Assembly (NCBI RefSeq): GCF_038396675.1
Contig: NC_088931.1
Location: 57,781,001 to 57,845,000, forward strand
Source of the DNA: Hydra vulgaris
Taxonomy: Eukaryota; Cnidaria; Hydrozoa; Anthoathecata; Hydridae
DNA length: 64,000 nt
Direction: 5' to 3'
In this document: piece by piece, positions 1 to 12,238 of the stretch
How the letters are laid out: the number at the start of each line of letters is the position of its first letter
Position numbering within the stretch: position 1 is the first letter of the stretch
Translations under genes and position numbers: made by a program
The notes under the pieces: generated by a model
Database searches by the model: none
Told to the model about the DNA's origin: nothing
The model's input: the letters and a program-made list of their open reading frames with translations, nothing else

Positions 1-384
1 GCATTACACAAATATATCCTCGTTACTATTTCTAAATTTAGAAACACTTTTTCTAAAGAAGAAGTTTAATATCCTAATTTTTTAGTTTTTATATGAATCA
101 TACAAGGCTTTACAAGCATCTGCTCGAGCACTCCATTGTGGTACATAAAGATTTTTGACTACGTTATCTTTTCTAGTATGTTCTTCTAGTATCAATTAAC
201 GATTAGTGCAAAAAACATGCAAAAAAACATTAAAAAAAACTTTTGAAGCAAATCAAAAAAATTAATATATAACTAAAGTTATCAACAACATTAGTTACAA
301 CTAAGTTTTTTTTTTTGTTTTCGTTTTTTTTAAACATCTTCGCTTCCAACAAGGCTGCAAGCAACCACTAAATAAAGTTGGAAG
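1..384. other. AT-rich stretch, no gene seen
   Basis: No coding frame, hairpin or repeat that I can name. It contains a T-rich run near 307-330 and is the 3' flank of the minus-strand LINE remnant that follows. Confidence 0.4.
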
Positions 385-985
385 TTACTGGAAGAGAAAA
401 GATGAAGAATGTACAGCAAGATAACGATTGACAGACGACTTAAAGGATTGTGAATTATATGAATCAGGAAAGTAAGATAAAGGAAGCGAATTCCAATGAA
501 CTGATGTTCGAGGAAAAAAACTAGACGAATAAGCGTATTTGGAGCACTTAGGAACAGTCACAGAAAAGGGATGACACTTAATTAAATGACGAGTAACACG
601 AGAATGAATTTTAGTAGATGGCACCATAGACGCTAGCTCTTTAGAGCAGTGCCCATTATAGTATTTGTAGAAAAGAGAAAGAGAAGCAAGATAATGGTTG
701 GAGGTTGGCTGCAAGAGCAGGTCCAACTATGTTTACAATGCATTTTTGCACCTTGTCTAAAAGAGAATGAGCATCATTAGAAGATCCGTCCCAGATATGG
801 CAACAGTATTCCATACAAGACCGGATTTGAGATTTATAGAGATAGAGAATAAAATCCGAAGTAAGAAAGTGTTGAGCTCGATAATGAGATGCAACCTTAT
901 CAGATGCTAATTTTGAAACTGATTTGATATATGGTTTCCAAGAAAGATTGGAAGTAAGAGTTAATCCCAGAAGATGAAGGGTAGA
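385..985 (-). pseudogene. LINE reverse transcriptase, C-terminal remnant
   Basis: This is the C-terminal end of a non-LTR retrotransposon polyprotein, on the minus strand. The last 113 residues (726 down to 385) read openly and carry the usual LINE tail: a basic stretch, then RTSVHWNSLP-like text and a final NRYL segment. Upstream (985 to 727) the minus strand continues with IRSCMEYCCHIWDG, the conserved post-thumb block of LINE RTs, but a frame change separates it from the tail. No RT catalytic motif remains, so the copy is 5' truncated. The family (jockey/CR1-like group) is inferred from the tail pattern; exact clade unknown. Confidence 0.7.
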
Positions 986-1623
986 TGACTCATAGTTAAG
1001 TTAAGTGAATGTTCAAATCAAGAAATATATTCAGCATTAATATTTACTTTTTTAATTCTATCATGTAAGCCGGTATATGAACCTGACATATTAGCAAGAT
1101 TATTGTAAAATTGATCACAGCAATCTTCAAAGAGAATTTAAAAATCAGTGAGCGATTGGTTTAGCATCCATAAGCTACTTTGAATTATGTTTAATACTTG
1201 ACATAAACATCGAAAATACTTCAATAGGTTCACCACTTAAACACATTTTTGATGGTCAAATATTTCCACACGGTTAGCAAGAATCCTAATAATGATAACC
1301 TAACTGACCCAAGAACTGATATGGGGTGACAGCTTACACATCAAGGTATCCTGTGATGCAAGTTTTGAAATCTTTTAATTTTGTCCGCAGAAAATAATTT
1401 AATTTGTATGTTCAAAATAAATTATTTTACATCATTTTGACTTTACAAACAAAACAATAAAAACACCTGTAGAATAAGAACCACTACATATAATTTGATA
1501 AAAACTGGTGCAAATGTAGCATATGACTAAACCTATGACTTCTTCAAAATTACTGATGAAAATATTAAAACAGCTATTTCTTGTTTAAAATCCTATAAAA
1601 AGTTGATCCAAACAATTACCGCG
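986..1623. other. Intergenic AT-rich DNA
   Basis: No convincing gene. Parts may be decayed LINE sequence linking the two RT remnants on either side, but the strands differ and I could not trace a reading frame. Confidence 0.35.
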
Positions 1624-2046
1624 GTATCAGCATGATTCCAATACTTACTAAACTTTTGGAATACCTTATCTTACTCATATGCCCAGAGATGAAAAAAAAC
1701 TCATCAACTTCAATTTGGTTTTAATAATAAGAGCTCAACCCTCCATGCTGAATTTGTTGTAAGCAAGACAGTTAAGCAATATAACCGCAATAATTCGCTA
1801 TTTATTTATGTTCACTAAATGCTGAAAAGGCTTTACAGCCTTTTCAGCTTTTCAGACAGCTGCAACTGGGATATTCTTTTTAATAAACTTTATTTTGATA
1901 AAAATATACCTCTCCAAATAGTTAACACTATATCTTCTTTATACCCTTGCGGTAGTGCAACTGTCTCATGCCTAGGTTCCAAATCAGTCTCACTTGATCT
2001 TAAGCAAAGAGTGAGGCAAGAATCGATTCTATCACCATACCTATCA
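1624..2046 (+). pseudogene. LINE reverse transcriptase palm fragment
   Basis: Plus-strand remnant of a non-LTR RT. Visible blocks, in different frames, are QFGFNNKSSTLHAE (RT block 2), SLNAEKA (start of the block with the first catalytic Asp), DSCNWDILFNKLYF, and LKQRVRQESILSPYL, which matches the family block LKQGVRQGSILSPYL. The AEKAFD block is broken by a 12-bp inverted copy of its own sequence (1821-1832 versus 1837-1848). No endonuclease and no YADD box are present. The copy ends where the hAT element target duplication begins, so the hAT element probably inserted next to or into it. Confidence 0.7.
1821..1848. repeat. 12-bp perfect hairpin in RT fragment
   Basis: GCTGAAAAGGCT at 1821-1832 is followed after a 4-nt loop by its reverse complement at 1837-1848. 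The inverted copy interrupts the normal NAEKAFD reading, so it is probably a small fold-back insertion. Confidence 0.7.
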
Positions 2047-2063
2047 CCATGATCGGTTTAAAC

Positions 2064-5000
2064 TAGGGTTGAGCTATTACCGAAAATTTACCGGTAAATC
2101 GGTAAAATTGTTTTACCGATTTACCGGTAAAATGATGTCGGTAAATTTTGGCATACATTGTTTTTTTAATAACGTTGAAGGATGCTTGAAAATGTTTTAG
2201 AATGCTTGAAATGGCTCAACCAATAATCTAAAAATTTAATTAGAAAATTTTATTTTCATTTTCCTGTCAACAAAGCTGTTGTTTGTTATGCTTGAAAAGT
2301 GATTTTGTTGGTTTAGTTTTGTCTAAACACTTTAAGAAAAACGTTTTTACTTTCTTGTGACTTATTTATCAATCAATGTATTTTGGAAAACGATATTACA
2401 TTCACGGTCATTTACAAATAGTTATAAAACTAATATTAAGTAAATACCTATAAGTTGATATAAAAAAATATTTTTTTACACAAATAATAATAAAAATGAA
2501 CAATGAATTAATAATACTGATGACACTATAATCATAAAAAATAATATATTGAGTATAATATTTATAAATTTACACTATATAAAACCAATTAAATAAAATA
2601 AACAAAAAGAATTAAATAGTTTTAAATGCTTAACATATATAAAAAGTAAAATAAAGAATAAGTACATCCGAGGAGATTTTTTAGATACAAAAAATTATAA
2701 TAAACAACAACAACAACAAAAAAAAAAAATAAAGAAAAACTAGACTGATAGTAAAAAATAAAAATAATAATAATACTAACAATTATAATCAATACTACTA
2801 GAATACAACCGTTACAATAATAATCCAAAAAACTTAAAATAAACACGTCACACTCGATTAGGTATAAAAATGTATAGGAAAAGTCAACAAACGAGAAAAT
2901 CAGGAACATTAAAACACAATATAAACACACACACACACACACACACAAAACTAAACAAAACATATATCAGAATATTAAAAAACATAAAAATAGGGACAAA
3001 ATCACAGAAAAAATAAAATTACACAACATTTAAACATAGAAATAAATTTTAAAAAGTATATATTTTTGTTACATTTTCGACTTATCGAATATATAAAAAC
3101 GTTCCGTATTTTTCTTAACTTTGTTTAGCGTTTAACTTCTTTTTTTTTTTCATACATTTTAATTTAAAGATATCTTTTTGTTGTATTTGATTGACTTTTT
3201 TTTTTCTTTTTTGTTAATGCTTTCATTTATTCTTTAATATATATATATTTTCCTTTTTTACTTTGAACAGTTTTTATTTTTTTCTAGATGATTCTTTTTT
3301 CTTTCTTTTTCACCGTTACAAAAAAGCGACCGCCATTTGCGATGTCATTGCAAAGTCTTCATAATTCATATTTATTGTGGTCTTTATCACTAAATTTGAT
3401 TTGCGTTTTGGCAAAATGTCGGACGCTTGGAAACACTACACCTTAAACAAAGGGAAAACAGTTAGTTGCAAAATTTGTAGAAATACAAGTCAATACACAA
3501 GTTCCACAACTGGAATGTGGTATCACTTAGACAAGAAACATGGAATCAAAAAGGAACCACAGGAAAAAGTGACACCAAAAGCTGCATCACAATCAAAAAG
3601 ACCTAATATTTCAACTTTTTTTCAAAAGCAATCAATTGAAGAAGTGATTTCAAGACTTACAGCACTGGATGGATTTAGTTTCAATGCCATTGTTAACAGC
3701 TCTTTCATTCGATCTGCAATGTCTGAAAAAGGTTACGATTTCCCAAAAAATCACAAACAAGCAATCCAGTCAGTTAAAAAGTTTGCAACTGGCGTAAGGA
3801 ATGACCTTAAAAACACATTCAATTCTTTATGTGACAATGGGAAAACGCTTTTCAATTACACTGGATGAGTACACTTCTTTGAAAAATCGAAGGTACATGA
3901 ATATTAATATTCGTCAAAAAAACAATCACTAGAATCTGGGCTTGACTCAAATTTCCGGATCTCTGCCGGCTGAAAAAGCTGCAGCTGTTGTCACTGAAAA
4001 AGTGGCAGAATTTGGGTTGAAACTAGGCGACAGCATTGTCTGCTCAGTTACTGACGGAGCTTCCATGATGGTTAAGTTCGGAAAACTGGTTCCAGCCGAG
4101 CATTAAACTCGTTATACCCACGGAATGCACTTGGCCGTTCAAGAAGTGCTGTACGAGAAGCCTTCTCAACAAATCCAACAAAACTCATTTGAAGAAACAA
4201 GCGACGACGACGAAGTCAGCAGTGACGAATCTGAATCTGACACCGAAGTCAGTTTTCTTGGTGCCGCCATGGATGAAAACATTCCAATTCCGAAAGTGAT
4301 ATTTCACTTGCAATCTGTCATCACAAAAGTCAGAAAAATTGTCAAGTTATTTCGAAAATCGCCCGTCAAAAATGACGTCCTTCAAGAAGAAATTAAGAAA
4401 GAGCACGGAAAAGAGGTTTCACTTATCCTTGACTGCAGAACAAGATGGAAAAGTCTGCTGTCAATGATTCAACAGTTCCTCAAAGTCAAACATTCAATCA
4501 GAAAAGTATTGAAGGGCATTTCTCCACATTTGATTTGCAGTGATGATGAAGAAGACATTTTATCCGACATTGTTGCTGCTCTTGAACCAGTCAAATTAGC
4601 AGCAGAAGCACTTTGCCGACAAAATGCAACTCTTCTTACTGCTGAAGGAATTTTCAAGTTTCTTGTGAACAGGCTGAAACAACAAAATTCACTTCTTTGC
4701 ATTGCAATGAAGAGTGTAAATTTGAGACGTTTTGAAGAGAGAAGGCAGAGCAATCTTGTACAGATATCTTTCCAATCCAGAATGCTTGTCCGACATTGAA
4801 GAGCATAAAGTTTTCAATATGCCTCCGAAGTCTGTACTTCAAAAGACCGCTAAAAACTTGCTGTGTAGGCTTTTTCCAACAAATCCCAATGACCTGGAGT
4901 TTATTCAAGAAGTGCATGGCTCAGAAACTCTTGAAGAAAATCCACTTTCTCTTGTAGAGGAACTCGAGGAAGCAATTCAGCATTCGGCCAAAAAACAGCG

Positions 5001-5400
5001 ACATAATTCAAACGACGAATTCAAGGCCATTTCAAAAGAAATGTTGGTCTATGAAGCGACCGGAAAGAGAACTGCAAACCTTAAACTTTTGTTCAATGTA
5101 CTAGAAACCATCCCACCAACAAGTGTCGAATCTGAGCGAGCCTTTTCTGCCGCTGGATTATTTGTGACAAAAATTCGATGCAGAATGAGTGATGACTTAC
5201 TTGATACACTTTGTTTTCTCAAAGCTCATTTTTTATCCAAAAATAAATCTCAAAACTAACTTTAATGTGTTTTATTTACTTATTACTGCATTTTATGGTC
5301 TTCTGTTTATGCCTTTTTATTTTTTACCGATTTTACCGGTAAATTTTGATTTTTTACCGTTTTACCGGTAAATTTAAAAGTCGGTAAAAGCTCAACCCTA
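2064..5400 (+). mobile_element. hAT transposon A with TIRs and 8-bp TSD
   Basis: A complete 3337-bp hAT-superfamily DNA transposon. The left end starts TAGGGTTGAGC and the right end is GCTCAACCCTA; both ends continue with repeated TTTACCGGTAAA blocks. The flanking 8-mers GTTTAAAC (2056-2063) and GTTGAAAC (5401-5408) match at 7 of 8 positions, as expected for the 8-bp hAT target duplication. The element carries one plus-strand transposase gene (3416-5259) that is now broken. The 1.3 kb before the gene is AT-rich, includes a short (AC)n run near 2926-2947, and encodes nothing I trust. Confidence 0.88.
3416..5259 (+). pseudogene. hAT transposase with BED zinc finger, frameshifted
   Basis: Transposase of hAT element A. 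I start at the ATG at 3416 because it is followed at once by the BED-type zinc finger (W..Y, C..C, then STTGMWYHL..KH), the usual hAT N-terminus; the open frame also extends 13 codons upstream. After about 140 residues a frameshift near 3840 moves the reading to LDEYTSLKNRRYM, with later in-frame stops near 3931 and 4105. The RNase-H-like part follows (VTDGAS, MHLAV, RTRWKSLLSMI), then another shift near 4735. The C-terminal hAT dimerisation domain is well preserved: IPPTSVESERAFSAAG, then MSDDLLDTLCFLKAHF. Family architecture is complete, but at least two frameshifts and two stops make it non-functional. Confidence 0.85.
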
Positions 5401-5579
5401 GTTGAAACTTGACAATTTTAAATTTAGTTTTCTCAAAAACTCTCCTTTTTTAAAAAGATATTACAGATTTTGTACTGCTTGACAAAAAATTAAATTTTTT
5501 GCCTAAAAAAATAATTTAGGTATTCGTTCTTCAAAAAAAAAAGCAAAGTCGAGCTAATTCAAATAAATTATAGCTGTTT
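5401..5579. other. Short spacer between two DNA transposons
   Basis: Starts with the hAT-A target duplication copy. AT-rich, with no frame. Confidence 0.4.
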
Positions 5580-8095
5580 TTTTTTCTTAAAACCGAAGCT
5601 ACCCATTGTCCAAAACTATCCCACAAGAGGGAGTAGTTTAGGACAATGTTGGGACAGTTTAGGAAATATAATAAGAAGACAAGAAATGTTTCTTAAATCA
5701 TAATTTTTTTGTTTAGCAGTAATTATTAACAATAACAGAATCAACAGAATTATTAGGAGTAACATAATTATTCTTATAAAGATCTCAAACCATTAATAAT
5801 CTTTTTTGTATACTCAAAAAATGAAAATGCTTTTCAATCACAAACCACTCTAATTAATAAAAAGATATTAATAAAAAACAAAGAGAATGAATACAAAATA
5901 AATGTAGATAAACATGAAATTTTTCTTTTGTTCGAATTGAGAGAATTCATAACATTTAACCAAGTTTAAATGTGGAAAAATCAAATTTGAATATCATACC
6001 AGAACCTCTTGACATGCTTCCTGCATTGTTTGGAATAGGAAGTTTAGCTAAGACTTCTGCAACTGGTACCGACCACTTATTTTGTATATCAGGAAAGTAA
6101 AAAATAATTAATCCTACTGTTTTATTCAACAAATTATCAACCAAAATATTTCCATTTATTTCTTCAATTCTGCAAACAAAAGCTAATGTTGCATTGTTAA
6201 CTGTTAAAGCACATTGGACTAAACAAAAATATCCATAATTTAATGCTTCTGTTTTTAATTTTTCTGTGTATGCAACAGGTTTGTCTTTAAAATTTAAACT
6301 TACTTTATTTTGCAAACAAGTATTACTTTTATTGTGCATACAGGTAGAGCCAGAGACTGTTGCAGTAATTAATTTTTTTGGGGGGTTGATACGCTTGTTA
6401 AATATTTTCTGTTTTGTGTAAGTTAAAGATTCTGTTTTTGGTGGTCTTTCTGTTGTGTCTTCTAAAACTCTAGATCTTCCTTTTTTTTTGCCTCTTGATG
6501 TTTTCTTTCTTGGAGGCACTTTTGGGTATTGTCTAATCATTTCAGAAGATAAAACTGGTGCAGATGGCTGTAACGGCTCATCAGTTGAGTTTTTATATGC
6601 ATTAAGTGACTCATTATTTGGCACAGCAACTTCAAAAGTTTTTACTATAGAAAGATTGGTAACATATGAAATTTTAAAATCAACGTAGCTCTTTTTTTTA
6701 TTGTCATTATTACTAGATTGATAAGAGATGCCATTAAGACTTCGGTTTGTTACCACTGAATAGTCGAAATCTTCAATTGTAAATGCATTTCTTGAAAAAG
6801 GAAAAATACCACATTTTTTGAACCCTGCAGTAATATTATTTGGTGTAAATGAGCTATTATATGCTGGGATTATTATACTGGCTAAATCATGAACTGTTAT
6901 AGTTCTTTCTGGGTGATTTAACAACCAGTCATTTTGAGAAAGTTTTTGTTTAGAAGGACCCAATACTGAAACATCAAGATGTTGAAGTCTATGTGTACAA
7001 TGTGGTGGGAATGTAAGAAAAACAATTCTATTTTATCTGCAAAATTTGATTGCATTAATAGTACAATGGCTTTCATGTTATCTAGCATTAACAAAATCTT
7101 ATTTTCTTTATTGCATTTTGAATGTAATTTTAAATGTATAAGCACTCGTATAAAAAGTGCTCCTGTCTTCCATCCACTACTGAGATTGTTAGCAAATCCA
7201 ACACAACCATTAGGTCCTTCTGTTAGCATATGCTCTTGAAATCTTGATCTTGGATAAATAAAAAATGGTAGTATGGTGTTTCCAACTGCATTACTAATAG
7301 AACACATAATTACAAGCTGCCCTCTTTCAGCTGAGACGTTTTGACCAACTTGCTTTTGACCACGCTGAGTTATGACATTTGGTGCCTGCACAACAGTCAT
7401 GACACTTGATTCGTGTATGTTAAATTTGCGTTCTGGAGAATATTTTGACTTACAGAGTACTCTCTCTAAGTTGATTTGAAATTCATTCACATTATGACGG
7501 TTAAAACTTGTTGCTCTTGATAGACTTGTATTTTCTGGTTTGCGCAGAAAAAGCTTTTTGTGTCTAATCATAAATCTTTTCCTCCAATCAATGCCAGCAA
7601 TTTTGGCTCCATAGTTCAGAACATTTTTTCAAAGTATTACTATATTCATATGCTAACATTCTAGCTTAGTAATAAGTTAAACCATAATTTATTTTTGATG
7701 ATTTCAACATATAATTTTCTAACATAGCTTCTTCTGCATTAGTAAATACTTGATTCACAGAATATTTGGTTGAAAAGTTATCACTTTTCGAATTTCTATT
7801 ATTTTTGAGCATTTTTATTCTGTAAGCTAACGTACTTTTAGAGAACCCAAATACACCTGCAGCTTCTCTTAACTTCATTGTTTTATCAAAAACATGTTTT
7901 ACTGCAATTTTTAAATTTTCCTCGTTTATAAATCTTTCACATTTCTTTTTATAATTGTGCACCATTTTTAAATTTAGTATAATTTTATTTGAAGATAAGT
8001 TTGTTATGATTCGCGCAACACGTCCTAATGTGCCCCGGGAAATTGTCCAATGCTGTCTCAACCCTGATCTCAAGCAACATTCCACAATTTTTGAG
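5580..8095 (-). mobile_element. pogo-like DNA transposon, decayed
   Basis: Approximate extent of a Tc1/mariner-superfamily pogo-like element around the transposase at 5956-7965. Weak terminal similarity: GGACAAT followed about 17 nt later by TTAGGA is found inward from the left side (near 5640-5665) and, on the opposite strand, inward from the right side (near 8010-8052). Exact ends and the TA duplication could not be fixed. Confidence 0.45.
5956..7965 (-). pseudogene. pogo-like DDE transposase, frameshifted
   Basis: Minus-strand transposase in three pieces. The start at 7965 (MVHNYKKK) opens directly into a Pipsqueak-type helix-turn-helix (KLREAAGVFGFSKSTLAYRI), the standard N-terminus of pogo-like transposases. 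A second block (ARMLAYEYS, then DWRKRF, then LRKPENTSLSRATSFNR) is the CENP-B-type part plus linker; a stop and a frameshift lie near 7605-7670. The DDE_1 domain follows (ERGQLVIMCSISNAVG, LLMLDN, then degraded HHIVHIDFN where the family has a THRLQPLD-like block). The last 335 residues (6963-5956) hold NDWLLNHPERTITVHDLASI and a basic C-terminus. Several shifts make it inactive. Confidence 0.8.
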
Positions 8096-8202
8096 TGAAG
8101 AATTTATGTTTTATCGTTAAATTTTTTATTAACATCGCAGAACATATCCCTTTCGCTAAAAATGCAAAAAATAATTCCTTGGGTGGAGTAAATTTCTTTG
8201 TA

Positions 8203-8227
8203 TATATGTATATATATGCATATATGT

Positions 8228-8265
<38 letters not shown>

Positions 8266-8320
8266 TTACATATATATACATATGCATATATATATATATA
8301 TATGTATGTATATACATATA

Positions 8321-8362
<42 letters not shown>

Positions 8363-8371
8363 CATATAGAC

Positions 8372-8425
<54 letters not shown>

Positions 8426-8432
8426 ATATATA
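8203..8432. repeat. (TA)n microsatellite with TATG/TACA variants
   Basis: About 230 bp of TA dinucleotides interrupted by TATG and TACA units. All open frames here are artefacts of the repeat. Confidence 0.95.
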
Positions 8433-8625
8433 TTTTAAACAATACAACCTCTGTATTTCCATTCAATCTAATATGAATGTTGTTAACTACCTTGATGTTA
8501 CATTTTATCTTAATAAATGCGCTATTCAACCTTACCATAAACCTGATAGTACGCTAAATTATATCCATGCTAGTTCCAACCATCCACCAAGCATTTTAAA
8601 ACAATTACCAACTTCAATTGAACAT

Positions 8626-8788
8626 AGATTATCTTCCAATTCTTCAAGCGAAAATTTTTTTCAAAAGTCTGCTCCTATTTATAAAGACGCATTAGAAAAG
8701 TCTGGATTTCAGACTTTTCTAATGCGTCTTTATAAATAGGAGCAGACTTTTGAAAAAATTTTTTGCTTGAAGAATTGGAAGATAATCT
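8626..8788. repeat. 79-bp inverted repeat in PLE coding region
   Basis: Arms 8626-8704 and 8710-8788, with a 5-nt loop and about two mismatches. The left arm is the normal PLE coding sequence; the right arm is its reverse complement and replaces the roughly 30 residues normally found before KIFN. Confidence 0.9.
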
Positions 8789-8854
8789 TTTATTGTGTTT
8801 CTGTTGAAAATCTTGTGAAGCTCCACAAAATTTTCAACAGAAACACAATAAAAG
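8787..8854. repeat. 31-bp inverted repeat following the first
   Basis: Arms 8787-8817 and 8824-8854, with a 6-nt loop and one mismatch. Here the right arm is the normal PLE sequence (KIFNRNTIK) and the left arm its inverted copy. It abuts the preceding hairpin exactly. Confidence 0.88.
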
Positions 8855-9641
8855 TTAGTTACAGCTGCATGCCAAATATTCGATCTATTATTAATTCACA
8901 TAACCAACAAATTTTGCGCAACAAACTCACCGCTAATGATATAAATTGCAACTGCATTAAGAAAACTGCATGCCCGCTAAATAATGAATGTCTATCAAAA
9001 AATGTTGTATATAAAGCTACTTTAGCATCACCTAATCCCAGTCTTACGGAATAATCTTACATCGGTATTAGTGAAAACGCATTCAAGCTCAGATTTGCAA
9101 ACTACCTTAAATCATTTAATGCAACCAGGTATAGAAATGATACAGAACTTTTCAAGGAAATCTGGAAACATAAAGACGCAGGTAACATGCCTATAAATAA
9201 GTGGAACATAATTAAAAGATGCCAATCTTATAATCCATCTACAAAAAAGTGTAACCTTTGCATCTGTGAAAAATATTTTATTATGAACTTTAATAGTGGT
9301 TTGCTACTTAATAAAAAAAAGTGAATTGGTTTCTGCTTGTAGGCATAGGAAAAAATTTTTACTTTCTAACTTTGATTCCGGCGATTAGAAATATCGGATC
9401 ACGTACACTTGACGTCAGATGCCGTTGCAACGCTAAATTTGTATTTTTTATAACGGTTTTTGTTTTATATTTGTATTATATGGCTGATAATTGCCGAATG
9501 GCATGAAACTTCAAGTTCCATTATAAAGTTGTATTTTTTCATTTAAAATATTTTAATATTATTTGATCTATTTTTTTCAAAAAGATATTGATCACTCTTA
9601 AACAGACGAGAGTTGCATTTCCAGCAGTATACAACATCTAT

Positions 9642-9773
<132 letters not shown>

Positions 9774-9776
9774 TCA

Positions 9777-11020
9777 AAAAACTGTACAGCTTTTTTGATA
9801 CCTTTAATTGCTTTCATAAATTACAATACGGATTTAGACGTAATCATTCTACAACGCATGCGCTAATTGGTTTTACAGAAACTTTAAGAAACGCCCTTAA
9901 TAAAAATAAGTTTGTTTGTAGTGTTTTCCTTGGCCTACAAAAAACATTCGACACAGTAAATCACGATGTTCTTCTTGCCAAATTACAATACTATGGTGTA
10001 CGTGGAATTCCACTTAAATGGTTTAAATCCTACTGGTTTAAAACAGACTTCAATACGTTACAGTTAAGGAAACATCTTCAATAACCAAAACTATAATTTC
10101 GGAAGTCCCTCAAGGATCAATATTGGGGCCTTTGCTTTTGCTTGTATACATCAACAAACTAAACACCTGCATTAATAATGTTTTAACGTATCATTTCGCC
10201 GATGACAATAACCTGTTAATTGTTGAAGATTCGCTTGAAAAAGTGCAGTTAAAAACTAATGAGGCCATTTTTTCTGTTATTAATTGGCTCAGAGCAAATA
10301 AAATTTCACTAAACGCTACAAAAACTAAAATAGTTGTTTTTAAAACCAAAAACCTAAAAAACAAGGAACAATGCACATTTAACATTAATGGAAAAATATT
10401 AACTTCGTCAAAAACTGTGAAGTACTTTGGAGTTTGGCTGGATGAGAGTCTTTCTTTTAAGTACCATCAAACTTACTTACAGACTAAGCTAAGCCGATCA
10501 GTTGGAATGTTAGCCAAGATCAGACATTTCGTAAATTTTGAAACACTTATGAGTATTTATCATGCCATATTTGGATCGCACCTTAGGTATGCGTGTCAGA
10601 TTTGGGGTAAAAAAAAAGGTTTGTTAAACCAGCTAGTTTCACTTCAAAACAAAGCCCTTAAAATTATTCACTTTCAAAACTTCCTATTTGACAATGTTTC
10701 TCTTCTGTATAATTGTCTAAAATTCTTCGCTTAACGACAATATTACTTTTTTTAAATTGTTTATTTGTATGGGATTATCTTCATGATAAACTTCCAATTT
10801 CCTTCAAGAACTTTTTCCTTCAAATATGTAACAAACATTCGCACATCCTCTTCATGCAACAATATCTTTGTAGAACATACTAGGACAATAAAATTTGGCA
10901 GCGAATCAATTAAACATCAGTGCACCATTGCTCGGAACAATCTCTATCATTCTTTTAAAGCTGAAAACTTTATTTCTCGATATATTTTTCTCAATAAATT
11001 AAAAAAAACACTATTTAGAT
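9777..11020 (+). pseudogene. LINE reverse transcriptase, 5' truncated
   Basis: Non-LTR retrotransposon RT, plus strand. Blocks in order: [15 protein letters not shown] (block 2), [20 protein letters not shown] (first catalytic Asp region), a frame change near 10080, SVPQGSILGPLL (partly in the gap at 10105-10130), YHFADDNNLLI (the FADD catalytic box, near 10190-10210), NWLRANKISLNATKT, VKYFGVWLD, and the thumb/tail LRYACQIWG. The C-terminal tail (SIKHQCTIARNNLYHSF) follows in another frame up to 11020. The endonuclease and 5' end are absent; the copy begins at the (TA)n array. Two to three frameshifts make it inactive. Confidence 0.82.
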
Positions 11021-11762
<742 letters not shown>

Positions 11763-11769
11763 GATTTTA

Positions 11770-12068
11770 ATATAAAAGGTAGCGTATAACTTTTTTTTAA
11801 ATATATTTCGATATAATAATATATTAATTAGTTAATAAATAATTTGTTATTAGAAATTTTCGCTGGATTATGGTTACCAGCATCATCAGCTCGTAAAAAA
11901 TTTAAGCAAAAATTTTTTTGTAACATTAGAAACAGTTTAAAATTAACTGACGTCAGCAGTTTAATGGCTTCTTTTTTGCGTACGTAAAAATGTAAAAAAC
12001 GCATTCGAAAATTTAGTTTTCACAAACTGCCCGTTATTTAAATTAATACCGCCATATAAAGGTGGTAT
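11770..12068 (-). mobile_element. Inverted 3' tail of a Penelope-like element
   Basis: The minus strand of 11979-12068 matches the plus strand of 14511-14606, the 3' coding end of the PLE next door (GGINLNNGQFVKTKFS-type reading), at roughly 80-85% by eye. Beyond it lie a TGACGTCAG motif (near 11948-11956) and a hammerhead-like core (11840-11889). So this is a PLE tail in inverted orientation at the 5' side of a PLE, an arrangement known for Penelope copies. Confidence 0.7.
11840..11889 (-). ncRNA. Hammerhead-ribozyme-like core in PLE tail
   Basis: Minus strand reads CUGAUGA, a 5-bp stem II (GCUGG with CCAGC), GAAA, a 5-bp AU stem III (AAUUU with AAAUU, 8-nt loop), then UUA at the expected cleavage site. 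PLEs are known to carry type I hammerhead motifs in their terminal repeats. Weaknesses: one unpaired U between CUGAUGA and stem II, and no good stem I. Probably a decayed or minimal copy. Confidence 0.5.
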
Positions 12069-12184
12069 AGGCGCAGGATTTAAGAAAAAATTTTTTAAAA
12101 GAACTTAAAATGGGTAAAATAATAAATCAAAGTTTAACAAGAGAACAAAGAAATGCTCTTATCGAAATAAGGAAAAACAAAATT

Positions 12185-12188
<4 letters not shown>

Positions 12189-12233
<45 letters not shown>
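12189..12233. repeat. (TA)n inside PLE coding sequence
   Basis: A 45-bp TA array sits between KNKII and the IRPFDKG-like PLE block, where the ancestral protein has only a few residues. The repeat expanded after insertion of the element. Confidence 0.85.

Positions 12234-12238
<5 letters not shown>

Larger units (their letters stand above)
8447..9530 (+). pseudogene. Penelope-like element, 3' half with GIY-YIG domain
   Basis: Remnant of a Penelope-like retroelement (PLE), which encodes an RT followed by a GIY-YIG endonuclease. The RT core is missing; the copy starts in the RT C-terminal region ([11 protein letters not shown], then [20 protein letters not shown] and LEKSGF). After a region rebuilt by two hairpins, it resumes with KLHKIFNRNTIKVSYSCMPN, a Cys-rich linker (CNCIKK, CPLNNEC), then NVVYKATL and YIGISENAFKLRF, the GIY-YIG motif pair, and the conserved KKCNLCICEK near 9250. 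A stop splits the domain near 9050. The tail near 9410 carries TGACGTCAG, also present in the other PLE tail in this window. Inactive. Confidence 0.8.

Noticed and set aside
2622..2963. 113-codon minus-strand frame with hydrophobic residues inside hAT element A
   Set aside because: Low-complexity translation of T-rich and (AC)n DNA on the strand opposite the transposase; no family features.
4469..4917. Minus-strand frames opposite the hAT-A transposase
   Set aside because: Shadows of the plus-strand transposase reading, which shows clear BED and hAT domains.
8156..8476. Several overlapping open frames rich in Tyr-Ile
   Set aside because: They are translations of the (TA)n array in every frame; the same holds at 9588-9866, 16778-17141, 26844-27138, 35573-35988 and 43681-44132.
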